A DNA stretch of 64,000 nucleotides. Origin: Epiperipatus broadwayi. Its lineage: Eukaryota > Onychophora > Udeonychophora > Euonychophora > Peripatidae. The translations under genes were made by a program, and so were the position numbers. Shown here piece after piece: positions 22,981 through 36,749 of the stretch; the stretch's first letter is position 1, and every line of letters starts with the position of its first letter. The notes under the pieces are model-generated. The model was not told where the DNA came from. It did no database searches and saw only the letters and a program-made list of their open reading frames with translations. The stretch covers positions 10,824,579 through 10,888,578 of the forward strand of contig JAQFVV010000013.1 of assembly GCA_028023455.1 (NCBI GenBank). The letters run 5' to 3'.

Positions 22981-25191
22981 CCCACTCTCTCTCTGTTTAA
23001 AGCTTTTAGACTTGGACCTTGTAGGGTTTAAACTTGGATGCCCTACAACTTCCTTTATGGTTATATAAAAATGTGATGATGATTTTGGTTTACCTTTTCT
23101 ACATGCACATTACTATAAATTTAGCTAGTGACTAAATTGTAATGGCACAATATATACATATTCATAAACAATATTAGAATCATATACAAGAATAAACAGG
23201 GAAATAATATTATTTTATAAACTGCTATTCACAAACAAAATGTATAAAAATAGTAAATAATGTACTTTTTTTTAATAATTTTTTTTTAATTATGAGTTCA
23301 GTTATCTTAAGATTGTTCCACTTCATTCAGTAGTAATGAATACTGTATTATATTACAATAGTGCTTTTTTATATTCATTTTATGTAACTCAGAATAATGT
23401 ATTAAGTCTCCATTTACTGATATTTTGACAGAGGCATCTCAAAGTTATATATATATATATTATACCGGTCGAAACCCATCCGACTGCTTCAATATATATA
23501 TATATATTAATAGATAAAGCTAGGACTTACATGGAAGAAAATAAAATTTTGGGAGAGATTTATAATAGATTTTATTTGGTAAGATAGATTGGGGGTAAAT
23601 TTATTTATTGTATTTAAATTAATCAAAATAGATCTTACAACCCCCTCCCCCCCCATGCAGCTCCCAATTATTTAATACATTTTTAGATATATGAAATACT
23701 TTTGATATAGTAATAGATAAGAATAAATTATATAGAAATCTTTAAAATGTAGGAATAGATCTTAACAATGATCATTTTTGTAAATTCCAATTTGTGGATA
23801 CATAATCAACAAAAGTTAAATATCAAATTGAATTAAAACAAAAGTGATTATTTTCACACTTAGCAATTGCTTCCAATGGGTCTGGAGATACTTGAAAATA
23901 TGAGAACACATAAAATAGCAGTTTTTTTGTTTTTCTGATGATGTGACCTTTTTTTTCCAATCAGTGTAAAAGTATGGAATTGTTAATAGAGAAACTTGGA
24001 AATGTAAAAAAAAAATTAAATTCAGTAAAATAAAATCTGAGATATTTGTATTTAATAGAAAAGAGAAAACTGAAGGATAAAAAGTAGGAGGTATTTGGTC
24101 TTGAAGAAGTGAAAGACATTGATTATTTTGATACTTTGTTAAGTGGGAAAAGAAATTATGTAGATAATTGAGAATTAGAATTGTGTAAAAAAGCAAAAAA
24201 AAAAAGGGGGGGAGATTAATTGAAAAGCTAGCATGTTTCTTATATGATAAATGTGCTCTCAAACTAAAAGTCATATATAAATATGCAGTGAGTTGTGAAT
24301 TGTATGGTCAGCAAATGAGATTATTTAAGAAGAAATGATGTGAAATTTTTTAATGAAGGAAATTAAAAGAAATTTTAAAATATTTTCTTTGTTGAATAAA
24401 AAATACATGAATAAAATAGTGTTTAAATTGAGTCTGTGGAAAAGTCAGCATATTGGGAAAGAAAGGGTTTTACAAGATGCAAAGTTAATAGTTAGACAAT
24501 TTATTTCTATGTATTAAATGTTAAAATGAGATAAATGTGAAAAATGTTATTACAGATTCATAGCTATGAAAGAAGGAAAAAGGGAATAAATATATTGTTC
24601 TAACAGTTACACTTTATTATTCACATTTATGTCAACCAAGAATGCTTTCTCTATACCTTAATAAAACCACTAAAAATGTTGGATAAAGCCTTAGTAAAAT
24701 CTTACACATGCTTTATTAAATATACTTCAAACTATAAGCAAAATCCATCTTTAAATAATAGAGTAAGCAAAGTGAAAGTATGATGGCATATCTTATAAGA
24801 CATACCTACTTTTGAAGCTATAAAAGATCTAGGACTTTGTCACTAGTCAGGAAAAGTAATGAGAATGCACATCAGGGGCAAAATACTAAATAGGAATTGC
24901 TTTAAAAATAGGGAGAGTCTAAGCCAAATCCCTAAATATATGCTATGAGCATATAAATTCTAGCAAGATAACAAGTAATAAGAGAGAGACAAATGCTATC
25001 ATCTCTTTTGAAAAATAAGCTAGCAAAATAATGATGGAGACTAACACTACCATCTTTAAATATACTGGCATATAAAAGCATTCCTAAAATAAAGAGAAAA
25101 TAAATATAATATTTCTAACAAAAATACAACAGCTAGCAAAAGTACAACAGGTAAAAAATGTGAAATATGATAAATAACAATAATTAATGAC
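22981..25191. other. AT-rich DNA with small hairpins
   Basis: A GC-containing hairpin lies at about 23018-23052 (TTGTAGGG / CCCTACAA). TA-runs flank a short CG-bearing insert at 23445-23505, and there is a C-run at 23641-23655. The 152-codon minus-strand ORF (23816-24274) is compositionally biased (Phe/Leu/Ser/Lys) with no domain and is not supported as a gene. From 24300 to 25200 I find no CpG. Confidence 0.45.
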
Positions 25192-25295
25192 ATTTCATTC
25201 TAATATCAGCCTTTCAAGCTAATTGAGCACGCGCCTTTTGAGTGTTAAATAAATGAATACTCAATTAGCTTGAAAGGCTGATATTGGAATGAAAT
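25192..25295. repeat. 37-bp-arm perfect hairpin (MITE-like)
   Basis: ATTTCATTCTAATATCAGCC... (25192-25228) is repeated in reverse complement at 25260-25295 with a single mismatch. The loop is about 31 bases and contains GCACGCGCC, the only CpG cluster for kilobases. It is a compact inverted-repeat element. Confidence 0.8.
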
Positions 25296-28107
25296 ATAAT
25301 TGCAAGCACTGCGCTAGATAAAATATTTGCTTATTTACTAATAATTAATGACAAATATGTCTCTATTAACATTAGGTAATAAATAATTATAAAATAAATC
25401 ATAGAAATATATATACATCTACTTATTCAGCTTACAGCATAAAAATATACCTTCATAAATAAATTATTTATATTTTAAATAGGAAGACACCTACTATTTT
25501 TAAAATATGTAAATATGATAAAGTACTATTCTGAGAATTTTAACCTCTATTATTTCAAAATATAGCATATAACATGAGAAAATATGCATATAATTAAAAC
25601 ATAGTATAAAAATCAATACAAATAATTCAATTTACCATCAAATAAATAAATTAAATAATATCCTGCTTTTTTCTTGAATTATTCTCTATTAAACTGGAAT
25701 ATAAAGAAAATTGCAATATCATCTTGTAGACAGCAAACATATCCATTATATAAGACAATATAACTGAGATATTAAAATCTATAGTATAATTATGCAATGT
25801 TGAACACATTTCTTTTGGATATCCTTAGTAAATTTTAAATAATTCTGCTGGTAAGTATATGATAAATTTATGGCCATTCACTCAATACATTCATGGATTT
25901 ACATTAGATAAATATACATGATAATACAACAAATATATCTCTCAAGTAGTTTAATTCAGGTTTCCAAATTAATCCATTATACAAATTATTCTAAATTTAT
26001 ATTAGCAATGTAAATTTGTATAATAAAGTACTTCTAATAAAAAACATTTATCAACATTATTAAATATTTTTTTCTGAAAATATTTAATTCAAACATCATA
26101 TTCATGACCACAGTGGTCTCCATAGCAATGCACAGAGGGGAAAAATAACTTACACATTTAAATATTATTGCATGCATTTATAAATCTTTAAATATAGACA
26201 AGTTATTTAAGTTTATTAAATATAATGTCATTTTGCAGGTAAATTTATATTTCCAAAATTATTATCCTGTGAAACATTTTTAAATTTCACACATTGTTTA
26301 TTAATATTTTGTTGTACATTGATTGTCATTATTACTCTGCCTGGAGAAAATAATTTTTTTTCTCTTTCAGGGGAAGAAAATGGAAATAATTATAGTAAAT
26401 AAAGTTTTATTGCTGTTTTTCAAATTAATAGAATGTCTTAATTAGAATACAGTACAATAATTATTTTATTGAAGTATAAATTGTTATTAGTTAAACTTTT
26501 TCATTTGTAGATTTAAATTATTATTAATTGAAAATATATTTACTATATCAATACAATTCTTATCTTGAATTTTAAGTCTACTTACTCAGGTAAATGTATT
26601 TAAGACAACTTGACATAAATGAATGTTTTAAAGAAAATATCAAAACTTATTAATATTTTCTGTAATGTTCTTGCCAATAAGATAATTAAATATTCTGTGG
26701 CAATTTTATTTACAACTCAGATGTTCAGTTGGACTTTAAAATTGACAATTGTTCTTAAGTCATGATAATGGAAATAACAATAACTTTTGAAGTTGTCCAA
26801 CACAATAAATTTAAAATATAATACTATAAACATTGTAACAACAAATACATTATCACTATAACTAACAGATTCAATTCAGATAAATGTGCCCAAATATAAG
26901 TTTACCCTCTCATACTTAAGTTTAAAAAATAAAAAAATTTAAAGAAAATTACTATTTTAAAATTTAAAATAGAACTGTTACAAATTAAACAATTGAAGTG
27001 AAGTGAGAAAAGTATGTGATGATTCATACAAAAATAGAAAAGAATAAAATAAAGAAATCAGGTGTCAATCTCACCTTAGTTATACTATTGGTCATATGAC
27101 CATTTTACCAGGCTGTTTATTAACCTTTTAACTTACAACTTCTTCCCTGATTCATTCAAATCCATAACCTATTTATCATTAGGGAAGATTGCTATCAAAA
27201 ATTATCTAATTAATGTTCAATTTTACAATAAATAAATTTTTTAGACACTTGAAATTAATTTAAAATACGTCATGGTTACAAACAAAATAATCAATTAAAG
27301 TTACTCCAGGATATAAAAAAATATTACATAATTAAAATTTATATTACATTTTTAATAAAGCAAATATTAATACAATTTGATAAAGTCATTTATTACTCAT
27401 TAAAAACCTAAACAAGTTTTACAATACATTTTAAATTGATTTTAAAAATATTTTAAAATAAATAATATTAAATAAGTATAATATTTATTTATTCATATAA
27501 TATTCATTTATTCATTACTTTAAAATTCTAACTTTAATTACTAGCTTTATTAAATTTTTTTCTACTTAAATTAGCTTAAAATATTTTACTGCAATATTAT
27601 ATGTTAACATTAAAATGAATTAAAATATTATAGCTTTATTTTAGGTACCAGCAAACCAAAATATAGAGTTTGAACCTGGTTTCTTAATCTTAAAAATTAA
27701 TATAAGCTCTTTGAAATATCTTAGGAATAAATTAACATTATTAACTTAAAATGAATTATTTTTCATTGACATTATGAGCTATTTAAATATTTAAAGATTT
27801 TAGCAGGATAATCATTTATTTAAATTAAAACTCTTATTATTTAAGCTATGTAAAATTATTTTACAACTGTTTAATCTATAAAATATAGATATAGCACTTT
27901 TATGTGTAAAAATTATGACATTATAAAGTTATAGAAACAATTTATTCATAACAAAATTAAACTATATAATTTTTTTTTTAAGATGTCTTGGCACAAAAAT
28001 TTTATTTAACATTTAGCTTCTACAAAAGCTAAAGGTTGTAATATATATATATATATAATTAAAACAAATTATAAATTTCATAACTTGCTTTTAAGCTTGC
28101 ATTTTGT
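25296..28107. other. Featureless CpG-poor AT-rich stretch
   Basis: No gene, SINE or LTR was recognised. CpG is almost absent. Confidence 0.5.
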
Positions 28108-28335
28108 GATCACTAGATGGAGCTTACTAATATCTCTAAAACAAGCTTTGTTTTTATAAGTGCTGAAAGAGATAGAATTCAAAATCTCTATCGTTATCCC
28201 TACCTCCAGACCAAAAGCTCAAAACCAGTTGATCTGGAGGTAGGAATAACGATAGAGATTTTGAATTCTCTCTCTTTCAACACCTATAAAAACAAAGCTT
28301 GTTTTAGAGCTATTGGTAAGCTCCATCTAGTGATC
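28108..28335. mobile_element. Family D palindrome (fold-back)
   Basis: The arms of about 100 bp are near-perfect reverse complements around a centre near 28222. The right arm (CTTGTTTTAGAGC...TTGGTAAG.CTCCATCTAGTGATCATA) matches the family D repeat at 52.6 kb (CTTGTTTCGGCGG..TTGGTAAAGACACCATCTATTGATCATAA). The centre keeps the stem I strands (CCTACCTCCA / TGGAGGTAGG), AAAGC and AAACCAG, but the CUGANGA and GAAA boxes of the hammerhead are deleted. The plus-strand ORF across it is incidental. Confidence 0.75.
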
Positions 28336-28343
28336 ATATATAT

Positions 28344-28697
28344 ATATAAAAGACATATTTTGCAGTTCATCCGTGCTAAAAAATTTTAATTATTGATATT
28401 CCAACATTTCGACTTGGTCAAGTCGAAATGTCAGAATATCAATAATTAAAATTTTTTAACACGGATGAACCCACAAAATATGTCTTTTATATGTGTAACT
28501 CGTGAAAATCTTCATTTCAATATTATTAACCTCTACGGGGAGGAAATTTTTAAACAGCTTCGAGTATTTGAAAAAGTGGATGACTTGTGTGACCAAGTCG
28601 AAACATCGGATTATCAATAATTAAAATTTTTTAACATGGATGAACCTGCAAAATATGTCTTTTATATATGTAGCCCGTGAAAATGTTCATTTCAACA
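28344..28697. repeat. Hairpin plus direct duplicate
   Basis: 28344-28494 is a hairpin whose arms run from 'aaaagacatatttt' to 'aaaatatgtctttt', with a centre at GACTTGGTCAAGTC. The right arm and the following ~35 bases (28417-28523) are then repeated directly at 28591-28697 (CAAGTCGAAA..TC, TATCAATAATTAAAA, ATGGATGAACC). This is a degenerate tandem or fold-back element. A GAAAYRUC stretch resembles a hammerhead 3' part, but no CUGANGA is present. Confidence 0.65.
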
Positions 28698-31600
28698 TAT
28701 ATATATTACTCACTTGAAAAGATGAACTGGGCATTTCAAAAATGCATCCAGAGTGAAAGAGGTTGATTTGACTTCTGGCTTGATGAATGGTTATAATATG
28801 ATTGAGCTATGATGAAAAATGCACTGAGATAAGAATAAAATTTGAAATGTATTACAGTACTTCACAAGATATTAAAATGGGATAAAATCCAGTTCCTAAG
28901 TACACCCCTTTGCAATATATTAAAATAGGATAAAATCCAATCCTTGCTTTAAATGAGAGTGATGTAGTGAAAGATATCAAAACTGTTAACATGAGCAAAA
29001 AAACACAAGTGTTGATTCCTTTAGAGCAATACACACATTATTAATTGAGAATTAAAAAGTACATTTGGGCTAAAGATAATTATTCAATAATTAATATAAT
29101 CCTTTACCTAATCACCTAAATGACTGTTAATTAGACCAAAACAAAACAGTAATGATAATCTTGATTATAGCATCATGAGTTCAGACACCATTTTGAATAA
29201 ATAAAAAACAAACAAAAACATCTCTTCAAATATCCTAAATACAAATGTTACTTAAAATAGATTAAAATAAAGCAATTAAATGAAATATCACTGTCTCAAG
29301 ACAACAATATATGCTTATGGTATATTTCACTTATAATCAAATGAAAACAATGCTAAATTATTCAACAAAAATATATTTAACTAATCAAACGTTACTTACA
29401 ATAACATAAACTTATGAAAAAATTTATAAAGATGTTCATATTTAAATAAAATAATTTATGAATGATTGAAATAATAGTTTTAGTTTGTCCTATAAGCTTA
29501 CAATATTCATAATGTCTAAATAAATATACAACCCAATAATTAATTTTAAATCCTAGTTTAACAAAATGATAAATAACATTAACTCAGCCATGTTATACTC
29601 AAATATTAATTTACTCTTACTAGTTAAGCTAGTTATAATAAAATGAAATACTCATTGAGGTGTAATATCAATGAACCTATTAGATAATCTTGAATCTATA
29701 ATATACAATCATACCAGTATATAAAAGAAACAGGAGATTTCTATTGGCTATTTATTTAAGTACAATTAACTAATCATATCAATTTATTTTAAATTTCCTA
29801 TAACTAAATTATTAAAACTATATATTACAACAATCAAAACATATAAAAAAGAATTATTGGCATTTATTATAATCAAGTATAAATATTAAAATTTAATATT
29901 TAATTGGATTCATGATCCATATCAACTAAATTTAAATATAATTAAATCAAATCATTCTGATTTATATCAGAACAAAATATACACTATCAGTTTTATAATT
30001 GAATAACATTAATATCTTATTGACCAGCCACGAACTCAATACAGTACTTACCCAAACAATAATAATTTAGATAAAACATGCAAATACTTGATCATAATTA
30101 CCATCTAATCAGATATTCAATACAAAAAAAATATATATAACCATACTCACTTATCAATCCTGGGATTTGATTTCTAGATTATGTGTTATAGTTATTTCAA
30201 TAATTTTTACAATGTGGACAGTTTATCTTGTCTCCCTTGAATGTTATTAATCAATGAATTCATCTGCACAATTGAACAATAATCAGACAAGTTGATTTGA
30301 TTTAAGTTAAATTAAAATTCGTTATTAAATGAATATCAATTATATAATAAAAAGATATGTGATGATGAATAGATCATAAACAAATCTATATATATATACA
30401 TACACATTTTAATTGTTTGTACAATAAATCATCATTTGACATTAATTCCATCTCTAAATATATGATTGCCTATTAACCTCCAATTATTTAATGCCAAATA
30501 TGAAACATATATGTTTATGTAACATGAATATGATGCAAAACTTTCAGACTTTCCAAAACACAAGAGTTTAATACATATTTCTTCTTATACACTTTATATA
30601 AAAAATATATATACAAAGATAAATCTAATTATTTATTAATATGAATTTAAAAACAAAATAAAGTGAATATTTATTTTGATAAAATTCTTTCTTGAACTTC
30701 TAATATAAATGATATACCTAAAATTAATTTTAAAATCAAAAAAAAATCAAAAAAATGAATATTTTTAAATATTGAAATAGCAACTACTATACCACAAGAT
30801 ATAAGTTTAAATTTAGGAAAATAAAACTCTCATATTTTGGTGTGCAAATAGATTATCATTTAACTTGAAAATTATATATTATTAATCAATAAATACCTTA
30901 TATTTTTAAATGAAGAGAAACAACTATGTATATATCAATAATAATGACAAAAATAGATAAATGATCTGATAGTCTTTAAATACTGTATTTCCATGATGGT
31001 ATCACAATTGTAATGTCTATTTCAAACTACAAATCAACAGTATGTCTTTGTTCCAGAGAAGATATAATTTATTTGTGAAATTTTTTAAAAAATCCAAAGT
31101 AGATTTTATCGATTTTGATATTTTATATGCATATCCAAATTATTCTTTCAAATAGTTAAAATAATATTGCATACACAAGTGTTAGTTTATATTCATGATA
31201 ATATGAAGAGATATCCTTTAATGTAGAAGTATTATTTCAAAATCTAAAACAATATGATGGGAAATTAAATTGATATCTTAAAAAAAATGATCAATCAATC
31301 TAATAAACTCACATAGGCAGATAAATATGACTCTTGTACAACTTCTAACATTTATATTCCATTTTTAAAATATAATCGACATCCATTTCAAAAGATATAA
31401 ATATTCTAATGGTTCATGACATAATGAAGCAATTCCATAGATTTTTTTCCTTTTATAATAAATTTGTCATTTTCCCATAAAATTTTATCAATAGGCTGGT
31501 CAGTCCATGGACAGAAAATGTTAACTATTACCCTTGCATTTTGTTTGGTTAATTATATACTTTTAAGGTATATAAAAAATCATGCAAAGAAATTTATACA

Positions 31601-33700
31601 TGCTTCTATTTAATGCAAAAACAAGAGAGAGAAGTATTAATTCAAACTATTCAGTCCTATTTATAAGATTTTCTTATTGACATCAGTGTAACTATAGTAA
31701 TCCTCTATATTCACTCTTTTAAGCAATTTTTAATAGTGTTCTTCTAATAAAAATTATATTATTCAACTAATAAAAAAAATATTTTAAAAATATTACATAC
31801 AACAAATATTTACATTTTTAAAATACCTATACTATTTTACATTTCAACAAAAAATAAACAATGTACACTACATTTTTAATATATTACACTGGAAATATAT
31901 TTTTTACTTATTTCCTTAGGATAATATTATACAAATAAAAAGAACAAACATATTTGAAATATTAAATATTTATTTGTATTGTTTAGTATTTACTATCATG
32001 AATGCAGTAACAAAAATCATTTCATCAAAACCATATACTTTATTATTCACATATTTATTTTAATTTTAAAATGAATAAAGTCAATTTATAATCATACAAT
32101 ACAATTAATAATAAATAATTTTAAATCAATATTATTGTTGTCATAGCAACATAGTTTAATATTTCATAAGTTAACATATTTGCCATCCAAAAATCAAACA
32201 AGAAAGAAAAAATATATGACTGACATCTTACCACATACTGAAATACATCTCAAATTTCAGCAGGTACAATGCCTACCATCTAAATGAAAAAAAAATCTTT
32301 TTTATAAACTAACAACAGTGATTAACACTTATTTTTTAAATGTATACAATAAACCATCTTCACATAAATATACACAAACATCTATTATTTTTTTCTTCCT
32401 CATCTTCATATATTTAACAATTCAATTCTAATGAATCCTAAATACTTTATTCATATAATCATCAAAACAAGACCAAATCTATTTACTCCTTTTATTCTTA
32501 TCTCCTCAATATTTCCCCATTATTTCATTACAGTTCTCCAATAAATAACATGTCAAAATATCATGACTAACAAAACTGACTCATTTAAAATTTATCAGCA
32601 ATATACCATAAAGTACAACTACATCTCTATGTTCTTTTCATCCCTTACAAAACTTGTTAAAGTATTATCCTAAATCTAAAATCGATCCTTTGGATCTTTA
32701 TCTCTTTCAGTAACTCCTTTAATACTATGCCTTTAAATTTATTGTAATTAAATAAAATAATACTTAATAGTTAAGATTTTTTGTATAGAAATTAACTAAT
32801 TCATCATTTTCACCATAATACCTTAAAACATTGATAAAGATTTTTTAAAATAAATAATGCATTTTTAATTTATTTTCAAATATAATATTCCCTTTTAAAA
32901 ATAATACTCACTATCAACTTTGAAAATAAAGTTATATTCCCAAAATTCTGTTCATAAAATAAAATGATTTAACATCCCTGTTGAAATTATTTAAACCCAA
33001 ATATCATTAGAAAATTTTTAATAGTTATATATATTTTTATTGTCTATTATATTTGCACTACTAAGAAAACATAAATATAATTCACATCTGTAATGACTTC
33101 ATAATATTCCTATCTTTAGGATTGTATAATACTTCATAAATAATGCAAGAAACTATGAATATAATCTTTTTATAACATTCCAAACTAACACATTACCATC
33201 TCATAAAAATCACTTGCTTAAAAATATATATATATATATATTTTTTTATTAAAATATCAAATAGAGATCTCACATCTTATGATCTTAAACGTATGTAGTT
33301 GTATCATTACCAACTAATATAGGATCTAAATTTAAAGACTCAAACATCATGGGAAATAATACTCTAATTTCAGTGAATAAATCACATTTATTTATTTGGC
33401 ACTACTAGTTTTAAACCCTGGGCATTAAATGTACCAACTTTAAAATCACTTCTTTGTATGAGAGAAACTAACTAAATGCAAATTACCCTTAATAATGAGA
33501 TGACAATCAAAATAGTAGAGGTAATAAGTTTAAAATTACTTTCAATACTAGAGTAAACTAATTGTTAATTAAATCCTAGTTTATGAGAATGTTGCAACTA
33601 AGTGTACTATGAACCAAGTTGTGCAGTACATGTTTGCTAATCTCGAATAGCTTTTTGTAAATGTCAGGAAAACTCTACTGAACATCCGAATTTAACTTTT
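28698..33700. other. Featureless CpG-poor AT-rich stretch
   Basis: Two near-identical 25-bp segments occur at 28869-28890 and 28920-28941 (atattaaaatgggataaaatcca). A TA-run lies at 33222-33242. Otherwise I see no gene, RNA or mobile-element signature across about 5 kb. Confidence 0.5.
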
Positions 33701-33714
33701 TTATAATTATCATT

Positions 33715-33850
33715 TCATTGGGAATTCCTTTTTACCAGCTACACTGTAGTGAGCCCAGAATACCTTTCAACTAGTGCTTCACCAATCAACCTACATGGGG
33801 TCTTGAGCATAGACACCCATCTGCACTTCAGCTGACTCCTCAAAGAAAAT
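33715..33850. other. Higher-GC island of unknown nature
   Basis: This block is markedly richer in G and C than its surroundings (GAGCCCAGAATACC, CTACATGGGGTCTTGAGC, CACCCATCTGCACTTCAGC). No open frame reads through it with a recognisable protein and no splice pair stands out. It could be the core of an old repeat, possibly part of the minus-strand LTR-type element suggested at 34.6-35.3 kb. Confidence 0.35.
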
Positions 33851-34589
33851 GCTTAATTATACACATAATTTCCATCCATAATTAGCATATATACTAAAAC
33901 CTTACATTCTATACCTTCAGTTTATCAAACCACCTACTCATTACCACTAGTTAATTTTATAAGGTATAATAGCAAATATTACATGCATAATATATAATTA
34001 AAGTTTTAAAAGTATCTGAACTATAAACATTTCTTTCATTGGCAGTTCTTCTTTATATCTCAAATTATTATTTGTCTTATTATTTTTTGTTTTAACAATT
34101 ATAATAAAGGTTGAACATACTTTTGTATTTTAAAAAAATGTTTCTGTAAAATTATATTTTATTTTTCCTTCATACATAAGCTCATTGAATCATTAATCAT
34201 ATCCAGGGATTTTGATAAGATAAAGCCATCCAAATTTATCACACTATTAAAATGGAACTAAACTTTTTCTCTGTCCTTGTAATTCTTAATTACTTTCAAT
34301 ACTTATGAATATAACAACAAAGAAATCTCACTATGCACATTATTATCTATTACATAGTTATCCTTAGTAAAAGTTTTCTCATGAAACAAAATCTTAATTT
34401 GTCTCTCAGAAGATTTATTTCTTTCACTGCATTATTATAAAATTTTCCTAAGAATGAATGCTTAATCTGTTTTTATAAATATATCCCTTTTACCTTCATT
34501 TTTATAGCTATGTATCCTTCAATAATCATTTTCTATCTTTCCTTTACTACATATTACATGTTCTTATATTCTTGTGCCTCACATTTATA

Positions 34590-35334
34590 ATTTATATTAT
34601 CATTAAATTTATTCTCCAAATTATTAATTCCTTTGGAACTAACCATATTTTATTTATAATTCTGTGACTGTCATTAGTCTTTGCTTCTTCACTTTGTTGT
34701 AATGATTCAACATTTAGAAGCTTTATATTTAAGTTTTTCTGCACTTTTATATACTTTATTTCTACTAAATCATCAGAACAACCTGCCTCTATCTTTTCCA
34801 ACTTTTTAACCATAGATATTTTCTAAAGGCACCTGTTCAGACACTTTATATTTTTCTATTTTTGCATCTTTAAATTCATTATTTTGATTCCCCATTTTTT
34901 AATAATTTTTTTTCTCTACTTTCAATTGAAAACCAATTATTTATATTTTCTTTTAGTTCTCTATAATGATTCTCTATTTTTTCATTATTTTCCTTAATAT
35001 TTTTAGAATAACTCCTTCAGATTCTGACATTTTAACTCTATTGGTTTCCATATTTGCTTATTTTTATAGCAAAAATAATATCCTCTCTTTAACAAAAATA
35101 AATTATAACAAAACTTTAAATTTATTTACGATTTAATATAACATCTGCTCATTCAACCTTTCAGCCATCAATAAATTCTACAAAAGAATGACAATAATAA
35201 CAAAATTCTAAAAATATCACTTCACTTATGAATATAATATGATTATATATAAAACCTTATTAATGTATATAAGATATAATATATTCCTCTGAGACTCAAA
35301 TTTCAGTCTTTGATTGGACCCATGTTGGGCACCA
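34590..35334 (-). pseudogene. Possible LTR-retrotransposon gag fragment with PBS
   Basis: On the minus strand TGGTGCCCAACATGGGTCC (35334-35316) closely resembles retroelement primer-binding sites of the TGGCGCCCAAC type. About 300 bases downstream a frame begins MSESEGVILKILRK (about 35030), then Lys/Glu-rich coiled-coil-like sequence. It continues through frameshifts into VKKLEKIEAGC...VQKNLNIKLLNVES (34813-34620). Charged helical N-terminal gag sequence in this position is plausible, but I see no capsid, knuckle or LTR pair. This could also be chance. Confidence 0.35.
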
Positions 35335-35339
35335 TTTAT

Positions 35340-35953
35340 AGCAGAATAAAAAGTTGCCCTACACCTTTAGGTGGCATTTTATAACTGACATGAAAAGATA
35401 ATGATGAAATAATCTTTATTATTACCTTCAAAGTTATATCACCATTTATAATAGTATAAAAATGAGGGTATATTATTCTTTAATGCTCCACAGATTTAGG
35501 ATCCATTTGTAACAAATCATATGTGACAAACGATGATGGAGTGATCCTGATTAATTATGCCATGCAAACTGTAGCACTATTTGAATCAAATTATAGATGT
35601 GCATATGATAATCTCTCTTATAGCCCCAACAGAGCAAATATATACAAGGAGAAATAACAACTCTAATATAACCTGAATAAAATATAGCTCAGTCATTGGT
35701 CAGCCTTTGTATAATAGAATAAAAATGATTCCTAAAGGTGGACATCATTTATAACTGAATGATATTATTATTCACTGCATGTTAATAAAATTAATATTAA
35801 CTTTATTGGAATTATATTTTATTCAGTTATAAATGATGTCCAACTTCAGGGATCATTTGTATTCTGACATAGGGTGATTAATGAGGTTATATTAGAGTTA
35901 TTACTTCTCATTGCATATTTTTGTTCTGTGACAAATAGCTATAATAAAGATAA

Positions 35954-35990
<37 letters not shown>

Positions 35991-36181
35991 CTGACACAAA
36001 TAGTGCCACAGTTTTCAGGGTATAATTAAACAGAATCTCTCTATCATGGTTTTATCATATCTAATTTGTTACAAATGGTTCCCAAATCTGTGGGCATTAC
36101 AAGAATAATATACCCTCATTTTTATCTTATTACCAATGACACACTAACTTTAAGGGTAATAATAGAGATTATTTTATTCTG

Positions 36182-36182
<1 letters not shown>
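35340..36182. repeat. ~840-bp nested palindrome
   Basis: Matching inverted segments occur at increasing distance from a centre near 35785: GACATCATTTATAACTGAAT (35745) against ATTCAGTTATAAATGATGTC (35821). Next are CAACTCTAATATAACCT (35660) against AGGTTATATTAGAGTTA (35885), then TGAGGGTATATTATTCT (35463) against AGAATAATATACCCTCA (36103), and GAAATAATCTTTATTATTACC (35406) against GGTAATAATAGAGATTATTTT (36155). The right side contains a (TA)n expansion at 35958-35988. No ORF and no hammerhead core were found. Confidence 0.75.
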
Positions 36183-36262
<80 letters not shown>

Positions 36263-36265
36263 TGT
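36183..36265. repeat. (TA)n(TG)n compound microsatellite
   Basis: About 23 TA units run directly into about 17 TG units, at the right edge of the preceding palindrome. ORFs on both strands through it are repeat artefacts. Confidence 0.95.
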
Positions 36266-36656
36266 GAAAATAATCCCAGTGCTTAATGATAAACTGAAAT
36301 AAATATCCAAATATTAAATTACTCCATAAAGTTACAAAATTTATCCTAGATCTAGTCATAATTTTATTAGTAAATAAGTTAAAATTTTAAATTTTATTCA
36401 ATTATAAATTTTATTCTTAATTTTATTGTTAAAATCATCAGTGATGATTAGCATTTATTGTGAGATGAGGATAGAAAAACTTACATTTTATTATAATATT
36501 CTAATAATAATAATAAATATTTATATATCTCTCAGCAGTTAAATGTCCAAGTTCTATAATCAATATTGTACATTTCTCTACCAGGTTGTGTGTGGTCATA
36601 TCTACATACAATATGTCAGATAAAGCAGTTTGATATTTATAATTAAATATAAACAA
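36266..36656. other. AT-rich spacer between palindromes
   Basis: Nothing recognisable beyond AT-rich sequence. Confidence 0.5.
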
Positions 36657-36749
36657 TTAAGAGCATGCTAATAAGCTTTAAAAAAGCTTTTTTTTTAAAA
36701 AAAATTTTGTCATAAATGCTATTACAAGAAAAGTCATTCAAATTATCTT

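Noticed and set aside
23816-24274. 152-codon minus-strand ORF
   Set aside because: Composition is Phe/Leu/Ser/Lys-rich as expected from A/T-run DNA. There is no domain, splice signal or neighbouring exon.
28117-28389. 90-codon plus-strand ORF
   Set aside because: It lies across the family D palindrome; its two halves are translations of inverted copies of the same DNA.
28560-28610. GACTTG...CAAGTCGAAAC resembling hammerhead stem II and GAAA
   Set aside because: The upstream box is UGGAUGA rather than CUGANGA, stem II has extra bases, and no stem I is found.
33715-33850. GC-richer island as an exon
   Set aside because: All frames have stops or no convincing splice pair; no recognisable peptide.
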